Shown one piece after another: positions 35,640 to 47,796 of a DNA stretch of 64,000 bases. The notes beneath the pieces are model-generated. The model had not been told where the DNA came from, ran no database searches, and was given only the letters and a program-made list of their open reading frames with translations. Each line of letters opens with the position of its first letter. The stretch's first letter is position 1. Position numbers and translations under genes: made by a program. Source of the stretch: Cannabis sativa (taxonomy: Eukaryota > Streptophyta > Magnoliopsida > Rosales > Cannabaceae); assembly GCF_029168945.1 (NCBI RefSeq), contig NC_083607.1, positions 11,054,001 to 11,118,000 of the forward strand. Reading direction: 5' to 3'.

Positions 35640-36540
35640 ACTAAATTTAACATAGTTTATTTTTCAAGGTTTCCAACAAACTGATACAGTGTCTCGTTTA
35701 GGCGAGAGTCAAAGCATCATCCATTGAATAGAGTTGTCAACTCTTCTAAAATGATAAACATTCTAGCAACCTTTTATTCAATCGAAAAGAGAATCCGACG
35801 TTGTCTCGTTTAGGCGAGAGTCAAGGTCATTCTTATTTCATGAGCTCCCACCATTGTTTCATACTTTTGTAAGTCAAATACAGTCGCCACCATTAGGGTG
35901 ATCAATACTAATATAAAACATTTACAAATAATACTTATCTTTCGAGATTAAATGGCGCTAACTTGCTAATGAACGTTCCTCCATTAGGGAGGATTACTCA
36001 CTAAAACAAAAGCTATGTAAAACCAACAATGGAGATTGAATGTCTCTTGATTAAAGTTCATTATTTAAAAAATATGTATTTCATTTAATCATTTATTTTA
36101 TTCCATATTTTAATAATGAAACATTACCAATTAAAGTTGGTTTAGTTAAAAAATATTTATAAAAAAAAATCCAACTTTAATTAAATTTCAAAAATGGAAT
36201 AAATTTGAAAAATATTTAATTTAAGTTGTTTAGAAGAATCTAAAATATCTAACATAAATATTTTTCAAAAAATGATTTAATTAAATATTAAAAATTAAGT
36301 TGTAACCACTTAATTTAAAAGATATTCCATTTTAAGTTTGTCCATATTTAAAAAATATCAACTTAAAAAATTTCTAAAGAATCTTAATAACCAATTCCTA
36401 AAATTCCTCAACTTAATTTTATAATTGGAAATTCAAAAGATATTCAAATCTAAGTTGATTTGTTAGAAATAACAAATTTTCAACTTAAATAGAAATATTT
36501 AATGAAATAATAAAATAAAGCTTCAGAAAGAATCTAGTTG
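35640..36540 (-). other. Leader of O, part left of E2
   Basis: AT-rich, non-coding. It contains two near-copies of a GTCTCGTTTAGGCGAGAGTC phrase (35691-35710 and 35803-35822), about 112 bp apart. It is continuous with the sequence right of E2 at 57124. Confidence 0.7.
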
Positions 36541-36545
36541 GTTAT

Positions 36546-37288
36546 TGTTGCCCCTGATTTTGCCCAAAATACGTGGACCAACCGGATGATGACGCGTGGG
36601 TGGAAAGGATTTAGCATTTGAATAAAAAACTAAGTCTTCTTTAGCGCAGGATTACCTTAGACATGCCTCCCGGAGAAGGCATGTAAGTCTCGTATGCTCC
36701 CGGAGAGTGAGATTGCTACAAAGCCTCTCCGGGTGGTGTCAGATTCTATCTGAATAGTTATCTCGCATTTAATGCCGCATGGGAGGAGGCGTATTGAAAC
36801 TGCCATATGTAATAAAGTCTGACGACGCAACCCCCAATCTGTACCTACTAGGCTATGATCAATAAAGTCTAGTGACGGCTACTCTGTGAGGAATCACATG
36901 AGTAAAAAAGGATAAAGGACTACCCTCATCAAATCCCTACAGAACCTAGGGATTAGACCTTGCATTACCTATGATATATTCATTGGGAATGTGTGGCTTT
37001 ACTGATAGTTACAGAAATGGATGTACCTTAATTCTGGGGATCACCCTACAAAAATACTATAAATACCCCCCAAACTCATTAAAGAGGGGTCGAGAATTCT
37101 GGGTTCCATAAGAACTAGAAGAGGAAAAACTCACCAAGAACATTCTTTATAATAAATACTATCATAAATACACAGACTCGTGGACTAAGGCTCATTAACG
37201 CCCCAACCACGTAAAAATCTCTCTCTTAATTTCTTACAGCTCTCTAAATTATTGTTATTATATTGGTTGCTGAAAACCTCGGTCAATA
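36546..37288 (+). repeat. 5' LTR of E2
   Basis: Starts TGTTGCCCC. Ends TCAATA where the 3' LTR has TCAACA, so the terminal CA is mutated to TA. A TATAAATA box is at 37058-37065. I count roughly 30 differences from the 3' LTR by eye. Confidence 0.9.
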
Positions 37289-37310
37289 TTTTGGTGCTTT
37301 CATTGAGAGC
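37289..37310 (+). other. Primer-binding site region of E2
   Basis: Begins TTTTGGTGCTTTCATTGAGA right after the LTR. It is the same as in E1 and not the initiator-Met type. Confidence 0.72.
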
Positions 37311-37357
37311 TGAAGAAAGCGTCTGTAAGCACACACTACAACAATGGACATGACCCA

Positions 37358-38122
37358 TTGGTCATAGAGACCCCCATTGCCAATAAGATCGTGGCCAGAG
37401 TCCTGATCGACAATGGGAGTTCCGTGAATCTGCTGTTCAAAGAGGCCTTCACTGCAATAGGCCTAACGGACCAAAACCTTTCAACAAGTGGTTCCCAACT
37501 CACAGGGTTCAATGGAACAACACTTATCCCTATGGGAAAAGTGAGGCTTCCAGTCACCTTGTCCCCGGACACACCCCAGAGCACTTTCAAGTACTGCACG
37601 TTTGTGGTGGTAGACTGCCCAACAACTTATAACGCAATCCTCGGTCGACCGGCCTTGGTGGACTTTGGTGCAGTCACGTCAATACGACACTTGTGCCTGA
37701 AATTCCCAACCCAGGTGGCTGGGATAGGGACTGTGAGGGGAAATCAAGGAGAGGCTAGGCAGTGCTATAACGTTCCTGCCCACCTACCCGTGTTGATGGT
37801 CCGCGAAATTATTGAGCCAGAAATGGCTGGAGAAGATGAGTTAGATCCCCGTGTGGGATCCGAAAAAATTGTAGAACCAATGGAGGACGTCGAGGAACTG
37901 TCGATGTGCGACCTCGACTCCACCAAAGTACTCCGGCTAGGAAAGAGCCTAGAACCGGAGGAAAAAGAAAGAATGATAAAGATGTTGAGGGGTGCCGTTG
38001 ACGTTTTCGCATGGTGCCAAGAAGACATGGCTGGCATAAGTCCCCACGTCCCCACGTCATCACCCATATCCTCAATGTCAACCCGGACATGCCGCCGGTA
38101 TAGCAGAAACAACGTCCCCTAG
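37358..38122 (+). pseudogene. pro: E2 protease region, frameshifted
   Basis: The frame carries the aspartic protease core ARVLIDNGSSVNLL, then TYNAILGRPALVDFGAVTS, typical of Tat proteases, and a linker toward reverse transcriptase. A tandem copy of the 8-mer TCCCCACG (38041-38056) shifts the frame. After the shift, TAG at 38101 and TAA at 38125 lie in the frame of the next ORF. The old gag start codon survives at 37344 but now runs straight into this region and stops after seven codons. Confidence 0.88.
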
Positions 38123-38154
38123 ACTAAATAAAGGTCGAGGCCTTAGAAAAAGAG

Positions 38155-40248
38155 GTGGACAAAGTATTAACGAGTGGCATGATTCAAGATGTCTACTATC
38201 CGGAATGGCTAGCCAATTCGGTCCTTGTGCCAAAGCCTAACGGGACTTGGCGAGTTTGTATAGACTTCACAGATCTAAACAAAGCTAGCCCAAAGGATTG
38301 TTTCCCTCTGCCCAGGATCGACCAGATGGTAGACGCCACCTCCGGATTCAAACTACTGTCCTTCATGGACGCATACGCCAGTTACAACCAAATCAAAATG
38401 CACGTGGCGGATCAAGAGTGCACTAGCTTCAGGACCGATAATGGGGTATACTGTTACCTAGTCATGCCTTTCGGACTGAAAAACGCTAGCGCAACTTATC
38501 AAAGAATGGTGAACTGGATGTTTAACGGCCACCTGGGGCGAAATATGGAAGTGTACGTAGACGACATGCTAGTCAACTCCAAAGCATGCACTAGCCACGC
38601 GGACGACTTAGAAGAATGCTTTGAAGTAGTCCGGAGGTATGGAATGAAACTCAACCCGAAGAAGTGCCCTTACGGGGTTAAGTCAGGGAAGTTTCTGGGC
38701 TTCATTGTCAGTCAGAGGGGGATTGAGGCAAATCCAGAAAAAATTCAAGCTCTCCTGAGCATGCCATCCCCAAAGAAACACAAAGATGTGCAGAGCCTAA
38801 CCGGAAAGGTTGCTGCCCTAAGTCGTTTTATCTCCCGGTCCACAGATAAGTGCATTCCCTTCTTCAACATCTTGAAGAAGTGTCAGAAATTTGAATGGTC
38901 CGACGAGTGCAAGGAGGCATTCAAAAAACTAAAAGAGCACATTGCCAAACCTCCAATCCTGTCAAAGCCCGTTCTCGGAGAGGATTTGTTTCTGTACTTG
39001 GCCGTCTCCGAGCACGCGGTCAGCCCAGCCTTAGTCCGGGAAGAGGAGAAAACTCAGCATCCCATGTACTATGTCAGCAAGCGCATGATAGGGGTGGAGA
39101 CGCAATACCCAGTCATCAAAAAACTGGTTTTTTGCCTCCTAATGGCCTCGAGAAAATTGAGACCCTACTTCCAAGATCACCCAATCAAGGTATTGACAAA
39201 CCACCCACTCCGGCAAGTCCTGCAAAAGCCAGAGGCGTCCGGAAGGCTCCTCAAATGGGCAATGGAGCTAAGCCAATTTGACTTGCACTACATCCCCCGC
39301 ATTTCCATAAAGGGACAGGCGTTAGCAGACTTTATCACGGAGTGCAATGAAGCCGAAGCTACCGCAAACATACCCACACCATCAGTCCCAGCATGGAAAG
39401 TATTTGTAGACGGAGCTTCCAACGAGAACGGATCCGGAGCGGGGGTCGCAATGATATCTCTGAGTGGACTCCGACTCAAGGCAGCCCTACGGTTTGACTT
39501 CTCAGCTTCAAACAACGAGGCTGAATATGAAGCCTTGATAGCAGGGCTAAGACTAGCAAAAACTATAGGGGCCAAAAGAGTAGAGGTCTACAGCGACTCC
39601 CAGCTGGTAGTGAACCAGGTGTCGGGAGAGTATCAGACGCGCGGAGAAAGAATGGCCGCGTATGTAGCGATAGTCCGGGAACTGCTCCACGAGTTCGCGG
39701 ACTATAAAGTGGAAAGAATCCCCAAAGAAAAGAACGCTCATGCGGACTGTCTGGCTAAGTTAGCTTCGGACAGTAAAATTGAGAAACTCGGGGTAGTACC
39801 CGTGGAACGCTTGGCAGAGCCAAGCATCAAAGTAAAAGAGGCCATAACAACAGTTGTGCAAGAACCCAGCTGGATGGTCCCCATCATAGAATACATAACA
39901 AAAGGTGAGCTGCCCCAAGAAAGGGCACTGTCCAGAAAGATTCAGTATCAGGCTCACTATTATGTGATGATGGACAAAATTCTCTATCGAAGAGGACTCA
40001 GCATGCCTTATTTAAGGTGTGTATCGGACCCTGAAGCTAAGCAAATTATGCTAGAGGTCCACGAAGGGTTCTGTGGAGATCATACCGGAGGACCGAGTCT
40101 CTCAAAGAAAATATTGAGACAAGGGTACTTCTGGCCAACAATGAAAAAAGATTGCATAGACTATGCCCAAAAATGTGATTCGTGCCAAAGGTTCGCAAAC
40201 ATACCGAGAGCTCCCCCCAATGAGATTACCCTGATGACTAGTCCCTAG
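38155..40248 (+). pseudogene. pol: E2 reverse transcriptase, two RNase H domains and integrase zinc finger
   Basis: Reverse transcriptase has WRVCIDFTDLN, FMDAYASYNQI, MPFGLKNASATYQ and the catalytic VYVDDM box (about 38555). The gypsy RNase H (about 38950-39330) looks degenerate; its first catalytic Asp is hard to place. A second, archaeal-type RNase H follows (39391-39770) with FVDGAS, NNEAEYEALI, VYSDSQLVV and NAHADCLAKLAS, so all catalytic positions are kept. The integrase HHCC finger (about 40057-40190: VHEGFCGDHTGG, then CDSCQRF) ends the frame at TAG 40246, probably a changed Trp codon. Frame is maintained beyond it. Confidence 0.93.
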
Positions 40249-41103
40249 CCCTTCGCGGTCTGGGGGATAGATCTTATTGGGTCCCTGCCAACAGGAAAGG
40301 GAGGAGTAAAGTATGCAATAGAAGCAGTAGACTACTTCACCAAATGGACGGAGGCTGAGCCGATGAAGACTATAACTGCTAAAAAAGCACTAGACTTTGT
40401 TGTTAAAAACATACTGTGTCGCTATGGCTTGCCTCACAAAATAGTCTCTGACAATGGAAAGCAATTTGATTGCGAAGAGTTCACTGACTTCTGCAACCAA
40501 CACAGAGTTGTTAAAAGCTTCTCCGCGGTGGCAAGGCCGCAAACTAACGGACAAGTAGAAGCAGTCAACAAATTCCTAAAGGTCACCCTAACGAAAAAGG
40601 TGCTGGCCTGCAAAAACAACTGGCCTGAAGAATTGCCGAGAGTGTTATGGGCCTACCGGACGACCCCAAGAACTACGACCGACCACTCGCCTTTCTCAAT
40701 GGCGTACGGTTGTGAAGCAATGGTCCCGGTAGAAACGTTATTCCCGTCCCACAGGAGAACGACCTATGATCCAGCCACAAACCAAGCTTTGTTATAGGAA
40801 GCGCTGGATCAAGTTGAAGAGCTCCGAGACGAGTTTCAAATGCGAATGGCAGCTTATCAAAAGAAGGTGACTAAATATTTTAACTCCAAAGTTAAAAACA
40901 GAAAATTCACTATTGGTGATATGGTCTTAAGAAGAGTCTTCCCAGCCACTCAAGAACCCGAAGTGGGGGTACTTGGGCCAAATTGGGAAGGGCCATATGA
41001 AATCGAAGATGAGATCAGCTCCGGAACCTATAAGCTAAAAAGGATGGATGGAACCATTGTGCCAAGGGCCTGGAACGCCGATCATCTCTGGAAGTATTAC
41101 TAA
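40249..41103 (+). pseudogene. int: E2 integrase core and C-terminus
   Basis: Same frame as the previous piece. Catalytic positions are visible in WGIDLIGSLP (first Asp), IVSDNGKQF (second Asp) and NGQVEAVNKF (Glu). It then has ELPRVLWAYRTT, a TAG at 40795, and the C-terminal GPNWEGPYEIEDEI and MDGTIVPRAWNADHLWKYY up to the TAA at 41101-41103. No chromodomain, as expected for the Tat group. Confidence 0.9.
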
Positions 41104-41287
41104 TAGTCCAAATATGTTAACTTAGGCTTTGTTTAAAGAATTTGTACCGTCAAAATGTGTGCAACCTCTAAACTCTAAATAAAACTGAGTGCCTTAAAAA
41201 CAAAGTTTTCATGCCACTCAGGGGGGTACTAATGCATACCACACGGACAGATGTAAAATCGGCCAAAAATAAAAACAAAGTCAAAAG

Positions 41288-41470
41288 GAATATGCATCAA
41301 TATGATCATATAAAAAATATCCTGACCCAAAGGGCAGGTCCAAAAGAAACAATATGCATCAATATGATCATATAAAAAATATCATGACCCAAAGGGCAGG
41401 TCCAAAAGAAAAAATATGCATCAAAAGGATCATATATATGAAATATCCCAGCCCTAAGGGCAGGTAAAAA
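41288..41470 (+). repeat. Three tandem copies of a 62-bp unit
   Basis: Each copy has ATATGCATCAA, GATCATATA, then ACCCAAAGGGCAGGT. The spacing is 62 bp and the third copy is more diverged. It lies in the spacer between pol and the end of the antisense gene, where Tat-type elements often have tandem repeats. Confidence 0.85.
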
Positions 41471-41853
41471 AAAATATATATAATACAAAGGACCCGGGGA
41501 AAGACCATAAGTAATTGTCTCCCCTTAGAGAATAAAACAGCTACATACTTAAGATTGTCTTGAATAAAAGAAAAATAGTTGTAGAAAAAGAAAAAAAAAG
41601 AGATATAATCTTGGTAAAATGGGCTGGACTCAGCGGCCTAATCAATACGCGGAGGAAGACGAGGGCCCCGGCGTGCTTCAAGCATAGCATCAAGCCTCTT
41701 CTTCTTCTCCCAAAATTTGGCAAGAGCCTCCTCAGGCTTGGGATAAAAGTCAAGCTTAATGTTTTGGCCATTTGACTGCCAGGCCATATAGGTGCCATCG
41801 TCGAAGCATTTAACGCAGTTCTTGCAAGAAACGGGGGTCAGGCGCTCATCTCT

Positions 41854-44213
41854 TGTAACACCCCGATTTCCCGAGATGTCACATAGGATAGTCCGTATAA
41901 AACAATTTAATAAGATAAAGACAAACAAATACTTCTTTATTGAAAAATATCCAAGCATGAGATCTCATTGTTTAAAACAAAATACTTTTAGTACTGTAAA
42001 CTTAAATAAGAACTAGTTAAGTCAAAATAATAGATCCAAAATGTTTAGCAGTTAAAAAAAAAAACATTAAAAGCAAAATACTGTGCCAGCCCCCTAACAT
42101 GCGGTCCACGCCTCGAGCTCTTCATTCTCACTGCTTAGCCTTACCCTTACCTGCACACAGAGTACCTGTGAGCTAACACCCAGTAAGAAGAGCTATGTAG
42201 GACATAACCCTCCTAACTAGTTACTTGACATAATTTACTCTTTAATATTACTCAACAGTAATTCACATTCCATAAATATATCCACAACGCATGTTGTTCT
42301 CACATGCACACATCAAGTCTCATACCGCACATTATACTCACATACGATAATCAACTATTCTCTCATGTTGATCAGACATGAGGTAACCTACCCTGCCTTG
42401 TGTTATTCTCACACTTGGCATCCAACAGGGCAATTAATTACCATAAGTTGTACTCACCCATGACAATGTTATAACCTGCAAGTGTTATGCTCACACAACT
42501 GACAAGACCCTAATATTATTCTCATGCTAACGATGCTCACAAAATATAAGGAAATCACAACACAATCAAATTAAATAACAAACCAACCCAAGTTGTATGC
42601 ATAACATACACCCTGTGTACAGATGTCCACTCTTCTTACCTCAGTTGCTAAGACCACACTTGCTACCTCGAGCACCTCAACGAATTTCCTTGTTGAGAAC
42701 AAGATCCTAGACATTCATTAACACAACAATACACTCAAAATACATTCAAGTATGAATCTCTAAACTCATACAGAAACTTACGCAAAAATACGTAACACAT
42801 AGGTCCATTTCACTTGCATGACACACCATACATAAGCATTTATTATTTTGATTCACACAAACATATTGCATGGACTCAAACAAACATTCTTAACGTAAAA
42901 CATGAATTCATACAACACATTTTTACGTAAAATTTACTAAAATACTATTTATTCTTATTAAAGTCCAAATAAATAGTTAATTAATCCCAATAATTATAAT
43001 AAATACCTACAGCAACCAATAAATAATAAAACCTATTCCATTCAATATCATAGACAGTATATGGTATTTCAAAAATACATTTTACTATTTTAACAACACT
43101 TATTCATTTTTCATAATTAACTTAAGCATTAATTAAGTAAATTCATGAAAAATACCAAAATTGATTAAAAACCGAATCTAACTCTTCTAATACACTTTAT
43201 AATCTGCAATAAGTCATAAATAATTTTCTTTGAATTTTCTAAGCAACCTAGGTATTTTTCATAATTAAAATAAGAAATAACATCAATAATTCTTGAAAAA
43301 TACATAATCGCCTGAAAATTCAATCTACCAATTTTATAACAGTTTGCATATCATCGCCCATCATATAAAATAAATTTATATTTTTCTGAGCAACCTAAGT
43401 ATTTTTTATAATTAATCTAATAAATAACACAAATAATTCATGAAAAATACAAAATTAACCAAAATTTGAATCTACCAATTTTGCAATAGTTTATATCTCA
43501 TAACGAATCATATAAAATATATTTAGATTTTTCTGAGTAATCTAAGTATTTTTCTTAATTAATTTAACAAATAAACCAAATAATTCATAATAAATCAAAT
43601 AATTGCAAGAAAATTATCAAACTTCATAGTAGGCCTAAGAACACCTAGCACAAGTCAAGAACTGAAAGAAAATCGAAAAATAACCTCCAGAAACCCCTGA
43701 ACGGAGTGTCGCCGGAGTTCTCGTCGGTTTCGTCGCCGGTAAAGTGTAACTTTGTCTCCGATTGCTCTTGAAGCGTCCTTTCGATTGGGGAAGCTCTCCA
43801 CAATGCTCAGGACCTCAAAACAATCAAGAAAAGTGGTCCGAGAAGGCAGATCGGGGTTGTCTTCTTCGTTGGCGGTGTACCGTCTTTAATGGAGTCAAAA
43901 TTTTGGATTTTCGTTTTGGACGTTAAAGCTTCGTTTTCTTACGTCAAAAACAATCCTTAGGGTCCCATGCACTCAAATATAACCTCCCTTGACCCAAGAA
44001 CAAGCTTAAACACGTTCGAATTCGACTCCGTAACTAAGCCGCACCTTTGAAGCTTCAAAAATGGCGAATCTTAAAACGACGACTTCCGCCCCTTATACCA
44101 CGTTAAAAAGCTTCCTTAGGTCGTATATAAGTGATCCCAAACCCCCACGTTCACCCAGGTTGCACTCCGATTGAAGAAACAAAAATTTTCGGTATCGTAT
44201 ACGCCGTATACGT

Positions 44214-44270
<57 letters not shown>

Positions 44271-44437
44271 GGTTCTTTGTTTTGTGTGTACGAAAATAGA
44301 GCTTAAAACCTATTTTCTATCGTGTTTAAACCCAAGCAAAATATCGCATTGAACCGAAGTGGAGCGATTCCCATTCCACAAAAATAGGCATTCGGTTCGT
44401 GCATATATAGTTCGTATATAACAACAGTAACAATAAC

Positions 44438-44474
<37 letters not shown>

Positions 44475-44803
44475 TTAAATATACCCTTTAACACTATAAT
44501 AATATTTACCCATATTATTAGACCAAAATAATAATCCCAATATTATTATAAGTTAACATTCATCATTGTTATTATTCCCACACTAATAATAATATGTACC
44601 AAAATCAAACAATTCACACACCCATATAATAATAGCCAAATATATATATTTATTAGGCATTATGCACATGCCAATAATATCATATCATCACAAAGAAAAA
44701 TCTCATGCATTTTTAAATCCATAAATATGTAAAATAATAAAAAAAAATACTCTCAACTAAATAAAATTACAAAAATACCCTTTCGGAGTTAGCGGATATT
44801 ACA
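41854..44803 (-). repeat. 3' LTR of E3
   Basis: 2950 bp; on the minus strand it begins TGTAATATCC and ends GGGTGTTACA. Contains (CT)n at 44215-44267 and an AAT tract near 44436-44473. A purine-rich stretch (AGAGAGGGATAAT on the minus strand, about 44816-44804) lies just outside and is the likely polypurine tract. Confidence 0.92.
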
Positions 44804-44840
44804 ATTATCCCTCTCTAAAAGAAAATTTCGTCCCGAAATT

Positions 44841-45749
44841 TTACTCAAATAATTCTGGATATTGTTCTCGCATATCAGACTCAAGCTCCCAAGTAGCTTC
44901 CTCAACCACACTGTTTCTCCATAGGACTTTCACCAAGGTAATAGTCTTATTTCTCAAAATCCTATCTTTTTGATCAAGAATCTTTATCGGGCGTTCATTG
45001 TAAGATAAGTCTTCCTGCAAACCCAGTGTTGCATAGCTCAAAACATGTGATGGGTCTGACACATATTTCCGGAGTTGAGATACATGAAATACATTGTGCA
45101 CCCCAGATAATGATGGCGGTAAAGCTATTCTATAAGCTACACTGCCTACTCTGTCCAATATCTGAAATGGACCAACATATCTAGGACTTAGTTTCCCTTT
45201 CTTGCCAAATCTCTTCACTGAGAGTCCTTTTCGTGGTGTCACTCGAAGAAACACATGATCACCCACTTCGAACTCAATGTCCCTCCGCTTCAGGTCTGCG
45301 TAAGATTTCTGTCTGCTCTGAGCTGTGATCATTCTAGCCCTGATCTTCTGAATAGCTTCGTTGGTGTGCTGAACTGCATGTGGCCCTAGGAGTTTGTTCT
45401 CTCCCAACTCATCCCAATGCAGTGGAGACCTGCATTTTCTTCCATACAACATCTCATAGGGTGCTACCCCGATAGTAGACTGATAGCTGTTGTTGTAAGA
45501 AAATTCAATCAAAGGCAGGTATTTGCTCCATGATCCTTGGAAATCTATCACACATGCCCTCAACATATCTTCCAAGATCTGATTTGTTCTCTCAGTCTGA
45601 CCATCTGTCTCTGGATGATATGCAGTGCTGAACTTCAATCGAGTTCCCATTGCTCTCTGTAAGCTTTCCCAAAAAGATGAAGTGAACCGAGCATCTCGAT
45701 CACAAACAATAGAATACGGTGCCCCATGTAATCTCACAATCTCATTCAC
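44841..45749 (-). pseudogene. int: E3 integrase C-terminal half and chromodomain
   Basis: Starts in the integrase core at [21 protein letters not shown] (Asp) with [19 protein letters not shown] (catalytic Glu). It then has a GPF-type segment ([16 protein letters not shown]), [13 protein letters not shown] and a chromodomain at the end ([17 protein letters not shown]). Chromodomains bind histone marks and steer insertion. The frame is displaced by one base from the upstream pol piece, at about 45755-45775. Confidence 0.92.
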
Positions 45750-45756
45750 ATAAAGT

Positions 45757-47778
45757 TCAGCAAAATAAATGGTCCATGGAGTAAGTCATGCGTACTGGTA
45801 GAAAATGGGCAGATTTTGTATACCTATCGACGACTACCCAAATGGCGTCATGTTGCTTTGTAGTCTTAGGTAACCCAGTCACAAAATCCATGGAAATCTC
45901 TTCCCACTTCCATTCAGGGAGCTTCAGTGGTTGTAATAATCCCGCTGGTCTTTGATGCTCTGCTTTAACTTGTTGACGTGTTAAGCATTTGGCCACAAAT
46001 TCAACTACATCCTTTTTCATACCAGGCCACCAATACAATGCTTTTAGGTCATGGTACATTTTAGTGGTCCCGGGATGAACTGAATAAGGTGTAGTATGAC
46101 CTTCTACCAATATCCCCTTCTTGAGCTCATCATTATCGGGCACATAAATTCGTCCCTTGAACCGAATTAATCCCGTGTCTGATATTTCATAATCTTTGGC
46201 GTTACTATTCAAAATTTCTTGCTTTAGTTCACTGAGCTTTTGATCTGTCGTCTGCCCCTCCTTAATTCTTTCTAAAAAAGTGGATTGAAGTGTGACCTTT
46301 GCAAGTTGCCCTGTAATAAACTCTATACCAGCTCGTTCCATGTCTTCCACTAATTCCCTTGATACTCCTTGTAAAGTGGAAACTAGTCCGGGACCTCTAC
46401 GGCTGAGTGCATCCGCTACCACATTGGCTTTACCGGGATGGTACATTATCTCGCAGTCGTAGTCTTTGACCAACTCCAACCATCTTCTCTGCCTCATGTT
46501 TGACTCCCTCTGGGTGAAAAAGTACTTTAAACTCTTATGATCGGTGTAGATTTCACATTTCACTCCATAGAGATAATGACGCCAAATTTTTAGTGCAAAA
46601 ACCAATGCGGCTAACTCTAGGTCATGTGTCGGGTATCTCTGTTCGTATTCTTTTAATTGTCTTGAAGCGTAAGCAATTACCTTCCCTTCTTGCATTAGAA
46701 CACAACCCAACCCTTTTTTAGATGTGTCACAATATACCGCAAATTGTCCCTCTTCTGTTGGTAAACTGAGGATTGGTGCTGAAATAAGTCTATTCTTCAA
46801 CTCTTGGAAGCTTTGCTCACACTTGTCTGACCAGGAAAATTTTAGATTCTTCCTAGTTAATTCTGTTAAGGGTGTGGCTATCTTTGAGAACCCCTCAACA
46901 AACCTTCTATAATAGCCTGCTAAACCCAAAAAGCTTCGAACCTCTGAGGCGGTCTTTGGTCTAGGCCATTCTTTCACTGCAGCAACCTTAGCAGGATCTA
47001 CTTTTATTCCCCCGTTAGTGACAATGTGGCCCAAAAATGCAACCTCGGACAACCAGAACTCACATTTTGTGTACTTAGCATACAATTGATGTTCTCTCAG
47101 TCGCTGTAAGGTCAAGCGTAAGTGCTCCTCATGTTCCTCCTCTGTCTTAGAATAAATCAGTATATCATCTATGAATACAATGACAAACTGATCCAGATAT
47201 TCCTTGAAGACTCGGTTCATGAGGTCCATAAAAGCTGCTGGGGCATTTGTAAGTCCAAATGACATCACCATGAACTCGTAATGCCCGTATCTCGTTCTGA
47301 AGGCTGTCTTCGGTATGTCTTCATTTTTGATTCTTAGCTGATGGTATCCTGAACGAAGATCAATCTTAGAAAATACCTTTTTTCCTTGAAGCTGGTCAAA
47401 CAAGTCGTCAATCCTCGGTAATGGGTACCGATTCTTTATAGTCACCTTGTTCAGTTCTCGGTAATCTATGCACATTCTCATAGTACCGTCTTTCTTTTTA
47501 ACAAATAGAACTGGTGCGCCCCACGGAGAGTAGCTAGGTCTGATAAACCCTAACTTAAGCAATTCTTCCAATTGTATTTTGAGTTCTTTCAATTCAGATG
47601 GTGCCATCCTATATGGTGCGCGGGAAACTGGTGTTGTTCCGGGCACTAATTCTATCACAAATTCGATTTCTCTGTGTGGTGGTAACCCGGGTAACTCCTC
47701 TGGAAATACATCAAGAAACTCAGCAACTACCCGTGTTTCCTCCGGCTTTCTTTCAATTTTCTTGGTGTCATCAACCAC
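45757..47778 (-). pseudogene. pol: E3 reverse transcriptase, RNase H and integrase N-terminus
   Basis: Domains in order: reverse transcriptase ([45 protein letters not shown], catalytic [13 protein letters not shown]); RNase H ([41 protein letters not shown]); the integrase zinc finger (one C-x2-C Cys replaced, CLTRQQ) and the start of its core ([10 protein letters not shown]). The frame is the same as that of gag-protease, so only the TGA at 47799 separates them. It ends early through a frameshift at about 45757. Confidence 0.93.
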
Positions 47779-47796
47779 ATTAACTAGATACCCTAA

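Noticed and set aside
41288..41470. CRISPR-like array
   Set aside because: Copies are directly adjacent, without unique spacers, in a plant retrotransposon. It is an ordinary tandem repeat.
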